A DNA stretch of 5,361 nt from JAVBOJ01 sp031550755. GTDB lineage: Bacteria > Bacillota > Clostridia > Oscillospirales > UBA929. Position 1 is the first letter of the stretch; each line of letters begins with the position of its first letter. A program made the translations under genes and the position numbers. Below the pieces are notes generated by a model that saw only the letters and a program-made list of their open reading frames with translations, did not search any database and had not been told where the DNA came from. The stretch lies in NCBI GenBank assembly GCA_031550755.1, contig JAVBOJ010000122.1, positions 1-5,361 of the forward strand, read 5' to 3'. This document shows positions 1 to 5,257 of the stretch, piece by piece.

Positions 1-796
1 GGTGCGCGATCTGTCGGCCGTGGTCACCGGTCTGCTGCTGGCCTTCAACCTGCCGGCCTCGGTGCCCTATTGGATACCGGTCATCGGCGCGTTTTTCGCC
101 ATTGTGGTGGTCAAGCAGCTCTACGGCGGCATCGGCAAAAACTTTTTAAACCCCGCGCTGGCCGGCCGTGTGTTTCTGTTTATCGCCTTTTCCGACAAAA
201 TGGGGCCGCTGGCTTATACCGCCCCGCTGAGTCAGCCGTCGCTGCCGCTCTGGGGCGCGGTGGACGCCGTGTCGCAGGCCACGCCGCTGGCCTATCTGTC
301 CAAGGGCGTGCTGCCCTCCACCGAGTTTACCCTGCGCGAGATGTTTCTCGGGCTCAAGCCCGGCTCGCTGGGCGAGGTCTCGGCGGTCATCCTGCTGCTG
401 GCCGGACTGTATCTCGTGGTGCGCCGGGTCATCTCCCCGCGCATTCCGCTGCTCTTTATCGGCACGGTCGCCGTCTTCAGCTTTGCCTTCCCGCAGGGCG
501 GCGCGTCCGGTTTGGACTGGATGCTCTATCAGGTGCTCTCGGGCGGTCTGCTGCTGGGCGCGATTTTTATGGCCACCGATTATACCACCTGCCCGGTCAC
601 GGTGCGCGGGCAAGTGCTGTTTGCCGTGGGCTGCGGTCTGCTCACCGTGTTTATGCGCACCTTCGGCTCCTATCCGGAGGGCGTCAGCTTCGCCATTCTG
701 ATTATGAACGCCTGTGTCTGGCTGTTTGAAAAGGCCGGCAAGCCGCGCCGCTTCGGCACCGGACTGGGCAAAACGGGAGGTGAGTCCCATGAGTGA
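1..796 (+). CDS. rnfD: Rnf electron transport complex subunit D (5' end outside window)
   Basis: Integral membrane subunit of the ferredoxin:NAD+ oxidoreductase (Rnf) complex, homologous to NqrB; it carries a covalently bound FMN and takes part in ion translocation. About 264 residues are visible, almost all in hydrophobic segments. Family signatures seen: an RDLSAVVTGLLLAFNLP block at the left edge, YGGIGKNFLNPALAGRVFL (about residues 41-59 of the visible part), a DAVSQATPL motif whose Thr (about residue 94, bases 281-283) is the expected FMN attachment residue, MATDYTTCPVT, and the C-terminal YPEGVSFAILIMNACVWLFEK block. The frame is open to the left edge, and the first block is normally internal, so the GTG at 2 is very probably an internal Val codon; I infer that roughly 40-60 N-terminal residues are missing. 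The stop at 794-796 overlaps the rnfG start by 8 bases, indicating translational coupling. The motif reads S-Q-A-T, not S-G-A-T. Confidence 0.96.
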   Translation, partial: VRDLSAVVTGLLLAFNLPASVPYWIPVIGAFFAIVVVKQLYGGIGKNFLNPALAGRVFLFIAFSDKMGPLAYTAPLSQPSLPLWGAVDAVSQATPLAYLSKGVLPSTEFTLREMFLGLKPGSLGEVSAVILLLAGLYLVVRRVISPRIPLLFIGTVAVFSFAFPQGGASGLDWMLYQVLSGGLLLGAIFMATDYTTCPVTVRGQVLFAVGCGLLTVFMRTFGSYPEGVSFAILIMNACVWLFEKAGKPRRFGTGLGKTGGESHE

Positions 797-1466
797 CACG
801 CCCGAGAAAAAAGAGGCCGCCGAAGCCAAGACGCCCGAAATTAAACCGGCGGGCAGCGGGCTGAATCCCGTCGGTGGTTTCTTAAAGCGCGTCGCGGGCA
901 GCCCGGTGTTAAAAAGCCAGTACTTCAAAATGATTTTCTCGCTGTTTATCATCTCGGCGGTCACGGCGCTGCTGCTGGCCTTTGTCAACCAGCAGACCGC
1001 GCCCATCATCGAGGAGTTCCAGCTTCAGGCGGCCGACGAGGCGCGCCAGCTGGTGCTGCCCGACGCCGTCGGCGGCTTTGAGGATGCGCATTATACCCCG
1101 TCGATAAGTTCCATCGTCCAATCGGTACATAGAGCCCGCGACGGCTCCGGGTTGGCCGTGCAGGTGGCGCCTCTCGGCTTCGGCGGCGCGTTCAACATGA
1201 TCGTCGGCGTGGACAGGGACGGGAACGTCACCCGCGTCGTCGTGCTGACGCCCACCGGCGAAACCGCCGGCATCGGCACCCAGATCGAGCAGGACACCTT
1301 TTTGATCCAGTACAAGGGTCTGTCCGAAAATGTCAGGCTGACCGCCGACGGCGGCTCGGTGCAGGCGATTTCGGGCGCGACCGTGTCTTCCAGGGCGGCC
1401 ACCGAGGGCGTATCGGCGGCTCTGCTGGCCGCGCAGGAAATCTTGAGAGGAGGCGCCGCGGGATGA
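789..1466 (+). CDS. rnfG: Rnf electron transport complex subunit G (FMN-binding)
   Basis: 225-residue single-span subunit of the Rnf complex, homologous to NqrC, with a periplasm-facing (extracytoplasmic) flavin domain that relays electrons through covalently bound FMN. Residues 1-43 are hydrophilic and rich in Glu, Lys, Ala and Pro; residues about 47-66 form the transmembrane helix; the FMN-binding domain follows. It has the ETAGIG motif (158-163) and the SGAT motif at 195-198, where T198 is the expected phosphoester-linked FMN site. The ATG at 789 is chosen because GGGAGG lies at 775-780 with 8-base spacing; the frame extends further upstream to an ATG at 714 but that would overlap rnfD by more than 80 bases with no ribosome site. 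The stop overlaps the rnfE start as ATGA. The charged N-terminal tail of about 45 residues ahead of the helix is longer than I expect for the family, in which the helix usually lies very near the start. Confidence 0.96.
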   Translation: MSDTPEKKEAAEAKTPEIKPAGSGLNPVGGFLKRVAGSPVLKSQYFKMIFSLFIISAVTALLLAFVNQQTAPIIEEFQLQAADEARQLVLPDAVGGFEDAHYTPSISSIVQSVHRARDGSGLAVQVAPLGFGGAFNMIVGVDRDGNVTRVVVLTPTGETAGIGTQIEQDTFLIQYKGLSENVRLTADGGSVQAISGATVSSRAATEGVSAALLAAQEILRGGAAG

Positions 1467-2074
1467 ACAAGACGCTGACCCAACTCAAAAACGGCCTGCT
1501 GAATGAAAACCCCACGCTGGTGCAGCTGCTCGGCATGTGCCCGACCATGGCGGTGTCCACCTCGCTGGAAAACGGCCTGGGCATGGGCCTTTGCGCCACG
1601 CTGGTGCTGATTTTCTCCAACGCGTTTGTGTCCCTTCTGCGTAAATTTATTCCCGACAAGGTGCGCATCGCCGCCTATGTCATCATCATTTCCGGCTTTG
1701 TTTCGATTGTGGACATGGCGCTCAAAGCTTATCTGCCGGCGCTCTCGGTCAGCCTCGGCGTGTTTATTCCGCTCATCGTGGTCAACTGCATCATTTTGGC
1801 GCGGGCGGAGGCCTTTGCCTCCAAAAACGGCGTCGCGCGCAGCGCGCTGGACGGTCTGTTCATGGGCCTGGGCTTCACCGTTGCCATTTCAGTGGTCTCG
1901 ATCATCCGTGAAATCCTCGGCCACGGCACCATTTTGGGGCAGGCGGTCTTCCCCGAGGGCGTGCCGCCCGTCATGATTATGGCGCTGCCGCCCGGCGGAT
2001 TTCTGACGCTGGGCTGTGTCATCGCCGCCGTGCAGCACTTCCTGTCCAAGCGCAGAAAGGGTGGTGCCGCATGA
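1463..2074 (+). CDS. rnfE: Rnf electron transport complex subunit E
   Basis: 203-residue polytopic membrane protein of the NqrD/RnfE family. With RnfA it forms the pseudo-symmetric membrane core of the complex; in Nqr/Rnf structures paired half-motif cysteines of the two proteins hold an intramembrane iron-sulfur centre. Both candidate cysteines are present: C26 in LGMCPTMAVSTS and C109 in VVNCIILARAEAFASKN, the two most recognisable signatures of the family. About six hydrophobic segments are visible, with a short basic tail (SKRRKGGAA). The start ATG overlaps the rnfG stop (ATGA) and is preceded by GAGGAGG at 1447-1453 with 9-base spacing. Its length is typical of the family. It overlaps rnfA by 4 bases, so G-E-A are translated as a coupled block. 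Confidence 0.97.
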   Translation: MNKTLTQLKNGLLNENPTLVQLLGMCPTMAVSTSLENGLGMGLCATLVLIFSNAFVSLLRKFIPDKVRIAAYVIIISGFVSIVDMALKAYLPALSVSLGVFIPLIVVNCIILARAEAFASKNGVARSALDGLFMGLGFTVAISVVSIIREILGHGTILGQAVFPEGVPPVMIMALPPGGFLTLGCVIAAVQHFLSKRRKGGAA

Positions 2075-2655
2075 GCCTGACCGGTCTGTTTTCCATCGCG
2101 CTGGGCGCGATTTTGACCGAAAACTTCGTACTCGTCAAGTTTTTGGGCATCTGCCCGTTTTTGGGCGTCTCCAAGCGCACCGACACCGCCCTCGGCATGG
2201 GCCTCTCGGTCATCTTTGTCATGGGCGTGGCCTCCGCCGCCACCTGGGGCATCAATCAGCTCCTCATCGCGCTGGGGCTGGGCTATCTGCGCACCATGGC
2301 GTTTATCCTTGCCATCGCCGCGCTGGTGCAGCTTGTGGAAATGTTTCTCAAAAAATCGGTGCCGGGGCTGTACAAGGCGCTGGGCATCTATCTGCCGCTG
2401 ATCACCACCAACTGCGCCGTGCTGGGCGTGGCCATCCTGAACGCCGACCGGAATTACAATTTTCTGGAGAGCGTTGTATTCGGCGTGACCGCCGCCATCG
2501 GCTTTACGCTGGCGCTGCTGCTGTTTGCCAGCATCCGCGAGCGGCTGGAGTTTTCCGACTATCCCCGCGCGTTTGAGGGCTTCCCCATCGCACTGGTCAC
2601 GGCGGCGCTGCTGTCCATGTGCTTTATGGGATTTTCGGGGCTGAAAGTCTTCTAA
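2071..2655 (+). CDS. rnfA: Rnf electron transport complex subunit A
   Basis: 194-residue polytopic membrane protein, partner and paralogue of RnfE (NqrE/RnfA family). Signatures: ENFVLVKFLGICPFLGVSK near the N-terminus with C28, and PLITTNCAVLGVAILN with C115; these two cysteines are the expected RnfA ligands of the intramembrane Fe-S centre. A cytoplasmic SIRERLEFSDYPRAFEGFPIAL segment precedes the last helix, as usual for RnfA and absent from RnfE, which separates the two paralogues. The start ATG overlaps the rnfE stop (ATGA), with an AGGGTGG-like ribosome site at about 2058-2064. The last codons and the stop TAA (2653-2655) lie inside a perfect inverted repeat (2648-2676). Unlike the previous gene junctions, the next gene begins only after 120 bases. 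Confidence 0.97.
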   Translation: MSLTGLFSIALGAILTENFVLVKFLGICPFLGVSKRTDTALGMGLSVIFVMGVASAATWGINQLLIALGLGYLRTMAFILAIAALVQLVEMFLKKSVPGLYKALGIYLPLITTNCAVLGVAILNADRNYNFLESVVFGVTAAIGFTLALLLFASIRERLEFSDYPRAFEGFPIALVTAALLSMCFMGFSGLKVF

Positions 2656-2676
2656 AGCGCGAGGCGCTTTAGAAGA
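2648..2676 (+). other. Perfect 13-bp hairpin spanning the rnfA stop codon
   Basis: TCTTCTAAAGCGC (2648-2660) is followed by a GAG loop and its exact reverse complement (2664-2676). The left arm contains the last codons and the TAA stop of rnfA. No run of T follows (GAAATACAAC), so this is not a standard intrinsic terminator. By analogy with other operons, an RNA stabilising or processing element that sets rnfB expression apart is possible; that is inference. Confidence 0.6.
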
Positions 2677-2738
2677 AATACAACAGTGATATTATTTCCG
2701 GGGACAGTTTCCAGGCAACAAAAAGCTATTTTTTTCGT

Positions 2739-2760
2739 CTAACAACGAGATTTCGGTTAG
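2739..2760 (+). other. Short hairpin ahead of the rnfB ribosome site
   Basis: CTAAC (2739-2743) can pair with GTTAG (2756-2760), with an inner CG/CG pairing around AGATTT after a two-base AA bulge. It ends next to the GTGAGG-like ribosome site (2760-2765). It may affect rnfB translation, but the stem is short and could be chance. Confidence 0.3.
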
Positions 2761-2775
2761 TGAGGTTTGCGCGTT

Positions 2776-3597
2776 ATGGATATACTATCGGCAGTATGCA
2801 CGCTGGGAGGGCTCGGCGTTTTCTTCGGACTGATCCTGGCGGGCGCCTCCAAGCTGTTTAACGTGGAGGAGGACCCCCGGCTGACCGCCATTATGGGCGT
2901 TTTGCCGGGTGCCAATTGCGGCGGCTGTGGTCAGGCCGGCTGCGGCCAGCTGGCTGAGGCGCTGTTGGCCGGCACGGCGGAGGTGAGCGCCTGCCCTGTG
3001 GGCGGGGAGACCTGCGCCGCGCAAATCGCTGAGATTTTGGGCGTCGAAACCAAGAAAAACACCCGGCTGACCGCCATGGTGCGCTGCTCCGGCGGTGTGC
3101 GTGCCAAGAAAAAATTCGCCTACGCCGGCCTGTCCGACTGTACGGCGGCCATGCGCATCGGCGGCGGCGGCCCCAACGAATGCACCTACGGCTGCATCGG
3201 CTTGGGCACCTGCGTGGGTTCCTGCCCGTTCGGGGCGATTTCGCTGCGCGACGGCGTCGCGGTGGTCGATCACGAAAAATGCACCGGCTGTATGCGCTGC
3301 ATCAAGTCCTGCCCCAAAAACATCATCATCCCGGTGCCGTATTTCGCCGACGTCAACGTGGCGTGCGCCTCGCGGGACAAGGGCAGCGTCCTGCGCCGCA
3401 TCTGCGACATCGGTTGTCTGGGCTGCCGCATCTGCGAAAAGGTCTGCCAGCACGGGGCCATTACGGTCAATGACAGTCTGGCGTCCATCGATTTTGAAAA
3501 ATGCACCGGCTGCGGCGACTGCGCCGAAAAATGCCCGCGGCATCTCATTGTGGACGCCAAGCTGGACCGCGGCAACCGGCCGGCGATTGATAGTTAA
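2776..3597 (+). CDS. rnfB: Rnf electron transport complex subunit B (ferredoxin-type Fe-S protein)
   Basis: 273-residue iron-sulfur subunit that accepts electrons from reduced ferredoxin and passes them into the membrane part of Rnf. Domains: an N-terminal membrane anchor (about 3-24, with the family's GGLG...FGLILAGASK pattern); the Fe-S domain with C48-x2-C51-x4-C56-x16-C73; then four ferredoxin-type cysteine sets at C136/140/146/150, C169/172/175/179, C214/217/220/224 and C243/246/249/253. This makes at least five potential [4Fe-4S] sites, more than the enterobacterial RsxB type and in keeping with clostridial RnfB. C80, C104, C122, C197 and C210 are extra. I prefer the ATG at 2776, which has GTGAGG at 2760-2765 with 10-base spacing and the expected N-terminal sequence, over the TTG at 2767, which has no room for a ribosome site. 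The stop TAA abuts a repeat array. Last gene of the rnf block. Confidence 0.96.
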   Translation: MDILSAVCTLGGLGVFFGLILAGASKLFNVEEDPRLTAIMGVLPGANCGGCGQAGCGQLAEALLAGTAEVSACPVGGETCAAQIAEILGVETKKNTRLTAMVRCSGGVRAKKKFAYAGLSDCTAAMRIGGGGPNECTYGCIGLGTCVGSCPFGAISLRDGVAVVDHEKCTGCMRCIKSCPKNIIIPVPYFADVNVACASRDKGSVLRRICDIGCLGCRICEKVCQHGAITVNDSLASIDFEKCTGCGDCAEKCPRHLIVDAKLDRGNRPAIDS

Positions 3598-3669
3598 CAG
3601 ATAACAGATAAAGACGCGGCGTGTTGCCGTCCCCTTATCTGTTGTCTATTATCTGTTCTCTGTTATCTG
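3598..3669 (+). repeat. Heptanucleotide repeat array, two CAGATAA facing five TTATCTG-type copies
   Basis: Directly after the rnfB stop come two exact CAGATAA units (3598-3604, 3605-3611), a 23-base GC-richer centre containing a small CGGC/GCCG stem (3617-3620/3626-3629), then five tandem 7-base units at 3635-3669: TTATCTG, TTGTCTA, TTATCTG, TTCTCTG, TTATCTG. The left units are the reverse complement of the right ones, so the transcript can form a stem of about 13 bp (3599-3611 with 3635-3647, one G-U pair), and the left arm can also pair in other registers with the later copies. It may end rnf transcription or separate it from the next gene, but there is no U run. The array ends two bases before the next gene's leftmost possible ATG. 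Confidence 0.75.
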
Positions 3670-3694
3670 TATGGGGGGTGGTTCTCTGCGGAGA

Positions 3695-4846
3695 ATGCGC
3701 ACGTACCGGGGACAACGAGTCAGGCGCTCCAAGCTGGCGGTGTTCGGTATTATTTTATTGGTACTGATCGTGCTGGCCGGTGCGACGTTCCTGATCCTGG
3801 GCAATTATGTAATCTACGGCCCCGACGGGGCCTATTTCCCGTGGTCGATTCGCAGCTCTCCCCCGCCGTCGCCCTCCTTTACGCCGGTGATCGATATCGT
3901 GGAGCCCTCGCCCAGTCCCTCCCCCAGCCCTTCGCCGACCCCTACGCCCACCCCTGTCGGCGCGCAGTCGCTGCGGGCGGCGGTTTTGCCGGCGTCGGCG
4001 CTGGGCGACCAGACCGCGGTGGACAATGTGATCAGGCTCTATGAGGCCGGGGTCATTTCGGCGGTGGTCATCGAGGTCAAAACCGAGGACGGGATGCTCT
4101 CCTATCCCTCTACTCTGCCGGCGGTCATGCAGGCGGGGCTGTCGGCCTCGGGCGACGCCGCGCTGAATGTCATCCGCGCGCTGAAGGAAAAGGACATCCC
4201 GCTGGTGGCCCAGATGGCCTGTTTTAAGGATCGCGGACTGCCGCAAAAGGACGGGCAGGTGGGCGTCAAGCATGTGTCCGGCGTCAACTGGCTGGACAGT
4301 GCGCGCGGCCGCTGGTTGGATCCGTACAAGGAGCCGGCGGTGCAATATCTGCTGGACATTATGGCCGAGGTGTCCGGGCTGGGCTTTGACGAGCTGCTGC
4401 TCACCGAGGTGTGTTTCCCCACCGGAACGGGTTCCGATAGAATTGATTACGGGGAATTGGGCGCAACCACCACCCGTTTGCAGGCCATCAACAAATTCCT
4501 CGACCGCGTCGAGGCGCTCTGCGACCGGCAGGGCGTGGCGCTGTCGGTGACCGTGTCGGCCAAGGCCGCCCAAGAGGGCTCGTTCCCCGACGCGGGGCAG
4601 TCGGTTTCGGCGATGTTGACCCGCGCCGACCGCGTATTCGCGCCGGTGGCGCTGGAAAACGCCGGGGAGAGCTTTGCCGCGTTCCGTACCTCCGCCGGTC
4701 CCGCCGCCACAGCCACCCGCTTCGGACCGGTGTTCACCCTGCCCCAGACGCTCACCAAGGAGGCGCTTCAGGTGGCGCTCGACGCCGCCGCGGGGCTGGA
4801 CGGGAGCTTTTTGCTGACCAACCCGCAGGCGCGGTATCCGCAATAA
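3695..4846 (+). CDS. Membrane-anchored putative glycoside hydrolase-like protein (DUF4015-like)
   Basis: 383 residues. A basic N-terminus (MRTYRGQRVRRSK) and one hydrophobic helix (about 14-38) indicate a signal anchor with the rest outside the membrane. Residues 55-88 are a Pro/Ser/Thr spacer with PSPSPSPSPTPTPTP runs, typical of wall-spanning linkers. From about 90 on the pattern matches the DUF4015 family of putative TIM-barrel glycoside hydrolases: AVVIEVKTEDG (123-133), IPLVAQMACFKD (168-179), WLDPYKEPAVQYLLDI (207-222), GFDELLLTEVCFP (230-242). The family norm at the last site resembles GFDEIQFDYVRFP, so the D-Y-x-R positions are T237, E238 and C240 here; the protein may have altered or no catalysis. 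The substrate is unknown. ATG 3695 gives the best N-terminus, with GGGGGGTGG at 3673-3681 somewhat far upstream and GGAG at 3690-3693 too close; ATG 3671 is in frame but lacks a ribosome site. A functional link to Rnf is not evident. Confidence 0.8.
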   Translation: MRTYRGQRVRRSKLAVFGIILLVLIVLAGATFLILGNYVIYGPDGAYFPWSIRSSPPPSPSFTPVIDIVEPSPSPSPSPSPTPTPTPVGAQSLRAAVLPASALGDQTAVDNVIRLYEAGVISAVVIEVKTEDGMLSYPSTLPAVMQAGLSASGDAALNVIRALKEKDIPLVAQMACFKDRGLPQKDGQVGVKHVSGVNWLDSARGRWLDPYKEPAVQYLLDIMAEVSGLGFDELLLTEVCFPTGTGSDRIDYGELGATTTRLQAINKFLDRVEALCDRQGVALSVTVSAKAAQEGSFPDAGQSVSAMLTRADRVFAPVALENAGESFAAFRTSAGPAATATRFGPVFTLPQTLTKEALQVALDAAAGLDGSFLLTNPQARYPQ

Positions 4847-4886
4847 ACAATGAAAAATGGGGGACCGTTTTGTCGTGAAAGAACGC

Positions 4887-4912
4887 AAAACGGCCCGCCG
4901 TTTTTATTTTTT
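4887..4912 (+). terminator. Intrinsic terminator of the DUF4015-like gene
   Basis: AAAACGG (4887-4893), loop CCCG, CCGTTTT (4898-4904), then TATTTTTT. It lies 41 bases after the stop codon. A second upstream copy, CCGTTTTG (4865-4872), can pair with CAAAACGG (4886-4893), giving a mutually exclusive hairpin. Confidence 0.8.
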
Positions 4913-4915
4913 CGA

Positions 4916-4944
4916 TGGACAGCGCGGGAAAAATGTGCTATTCT
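4916..4944 (+). promoter_or_regulatory. Sigma-70/SigA-type promoter, extended -10
   Basis: TGGACA (4916-4921, five of six to TTGACA), a 17-base spacer, and TATTCT (4939-4944) with TGC immediately before it (4936-4938), an extended -10. The predicted start is near 4951. It fires to the right, after the upstream gene's terminator, toward the - strand tRNA fragment, with no coding gene behind it. Predicted from sequence only. Confidence 0.55.
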
Positions 4945-4991
4945 AGGCGCGGCTATCCCCCGGTAAACGGGCGCTGCGCGGATTGCTTCCC

Positions 4992-5026
4992 AAAATAAAA
5001 AAGCCGCCCGGCTCCAGGCGGCTTTT
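4992..5026 (-). terminator. Intrinsic terminator of the tRNA-Thr locus
   Basis: Read on the - strand: AAAAGCCGCC (5026-5017), an 8-base loop, GGCGGCTTTT (5008-4999), then TTATTTT. It begins right after the encoded CCA of the tRNA fragment, as expected for the original tRNA terminator left in the chromosome. The same stem read on the + strand ends in TTTT and could weakly stop transcription from the 4916-4944 promoter. Confidence 0.8.
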
Positions 5027-5070
5027 GGAGCTCCTGGTCGGATTCGAACCGACTACCTGCTCATTACGAA
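5026..5070 (-). other. 3' fragment of tRNA-Thr(CGT), probable attR of an integrative element
   Basis: On the - strand, from 5070 to 5026: anticodon loop TTCGTAA (anticodon CGT at 5068-5066), 3' anticodon strand TGAGC, variable loop AGGTA, T stem GTCGG, T loop TTCGAAT, T stem CCGAC, 3' acceptor strand CAGGAGC, discriminator T and an encoded CCA. All 3'-half parts of a canonical tRNA are perfect. The 5' half is not: the five bases before the loop read TTTGC where GCTCA is needed to pair with TGAGC, and no normal D arm (TAGCTCAG type) is found. Identity ending at the anticodon loop is the classic footprint of integration by a tyrosine recombinase into a tRNA gene, where one end keeps only the 3' part. 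The adjacent integrase supports this. Not a functional tRNA as it stands. Confidence 0.8.
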
Positions 5071-5188
5071 GCAAAAAAACCATGTTTTGCCTACGTTTGT
5101 CAGGAGCCGTAAAGCGTTGCACAGGAACGATCTTAGCACCTTTCTCTTTTGCGCGGTGCGGTAAAAAGTCGCCCGTTTTCGCGCAGGT

Positions 5189-5209
5189 AAACACTAAATA
5201 AACACTAAA
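5189..5209. repeat. Paired 10-base direct repeats, candidate integrase arm sites
   Basis: AAACACTAAA occurs at 5189-5198 and again at 5200-5209, an 11-base period. Its place between the putative att core and the integrase gene matches arm-type binding sites of tyrosine recombinases, which are often short direct repeats about one helical turn apart. Function is inferred; the second copy runs into the left arm of the downstream hairpin. Confidence 0.45.
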
Positions 5210-5256
5210 ACAAGAGCGCGCGATCCGGATTTTCTCGGATTGCGCGCTCTTGTTTT
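5207..5256 (-). terminator. Strong bidirectional hairpin terminator after the integrase gene
   Basis: A 21-bp arm at 5207-5227 pairs with 5236-5256 around an 8-base loop, with one mismatch position (G/T) that can wobble. The core is CAAGAGCGCGC with A and T runs at the outer ends (AAAA and TTTT), so it can terminate on either strand. It starts two bases after the integrase stop on the - strand and would also insulate the element from + strand transcription coming from the chromosome. Confidence 0.85.
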
Positions 5257-5257
5257 C

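Larger units (their letters stand above)
4847..5257. other. Gene-free junction region between the DUF4015-like gene and the integrase
   Basis: No credible protein-coding gene is seen in these 411 bases. They hold, in order, the + strand terminator, a promoter-like site, a - strand terminator, a tRNA-Thr 3' fragment, about 120 bases of unassigned element DNA, paired direct repeats and a long hairpin terminator; each is listed separately. Short open frames here are translations of the tRNA fragment in the wrong sense. Confidence 0.7.

Noticed and set aside
2..4. GTG as the true start of rnfD
   Set aside because: It falls in the family's internal RDxSAVVTG block; the window simply begins inside the gene.
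146..1009. 287-residue - strand open frame across rnfD and rnfG
   Set aside because: Low-complexity shadow spanning two well-supported overlapping genes.
2690..2695. TATTAT as a -10 box of an rnfB promoter
   Set aside because: No acceptable -35 lies 16-18 bases upstream.
2720..2735. AAAAAGCTATTTTTTT as an intrinsic terminator between rnfA and rnfB
   Set aside because: The stem would be only A-T pairs with no GC core, too weak to call.
2767..2769. TTG start for rnfB
   Set aside because: It leaves one base after the GTGAGG ribosome site; the ATG at 2776 has workable spacing.
2785..3543. 252-residue - strand open frame opposite rnfB
   Set aside because: Ala/Gly/Asp/His-rich shadow of the cysteine-rich rnfB frame, with no ribosome site or recognisable domain.
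3671..3673. ATG start for the DUF4015-like gene
   Set aside because: It directly follows the heptad array with no Shine-Dalgarno, and its first eight residues add a Gly-rich stretch ahead of the basic signal-anchor N-terminus. Not excluded.
3755..4888. 377-residue - strand open frame opposite the DUF4015-like gene
   Set aside because: Arg/Gly/His-rich composition typical of antisense frames in GC-rich DNA; no domain, and the sense frame has clear motifs.
5026..5107. A complete functional tRNA-Thr
   Set aside because: The acceptor can close, but the anticodon stem does not pair in the normal register, the D loop is too long and the conserved D-arm bases are missing.
4943..5194. 83-residue - strand open frame containing VVGSNPTRSSKS
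   Set aside because: Also a translation of the tRNA fragment (same strand) and its terminator; no family resemblance.
4983..5201. 72-residue + strand open frame containing LVGFEPTTCSLR
   Set aside because: This peptide comes from reading a tRNA 3' half in the opposite sense, a well-known false gene; it spans a terminator and the att boundary and has no ribosome site.
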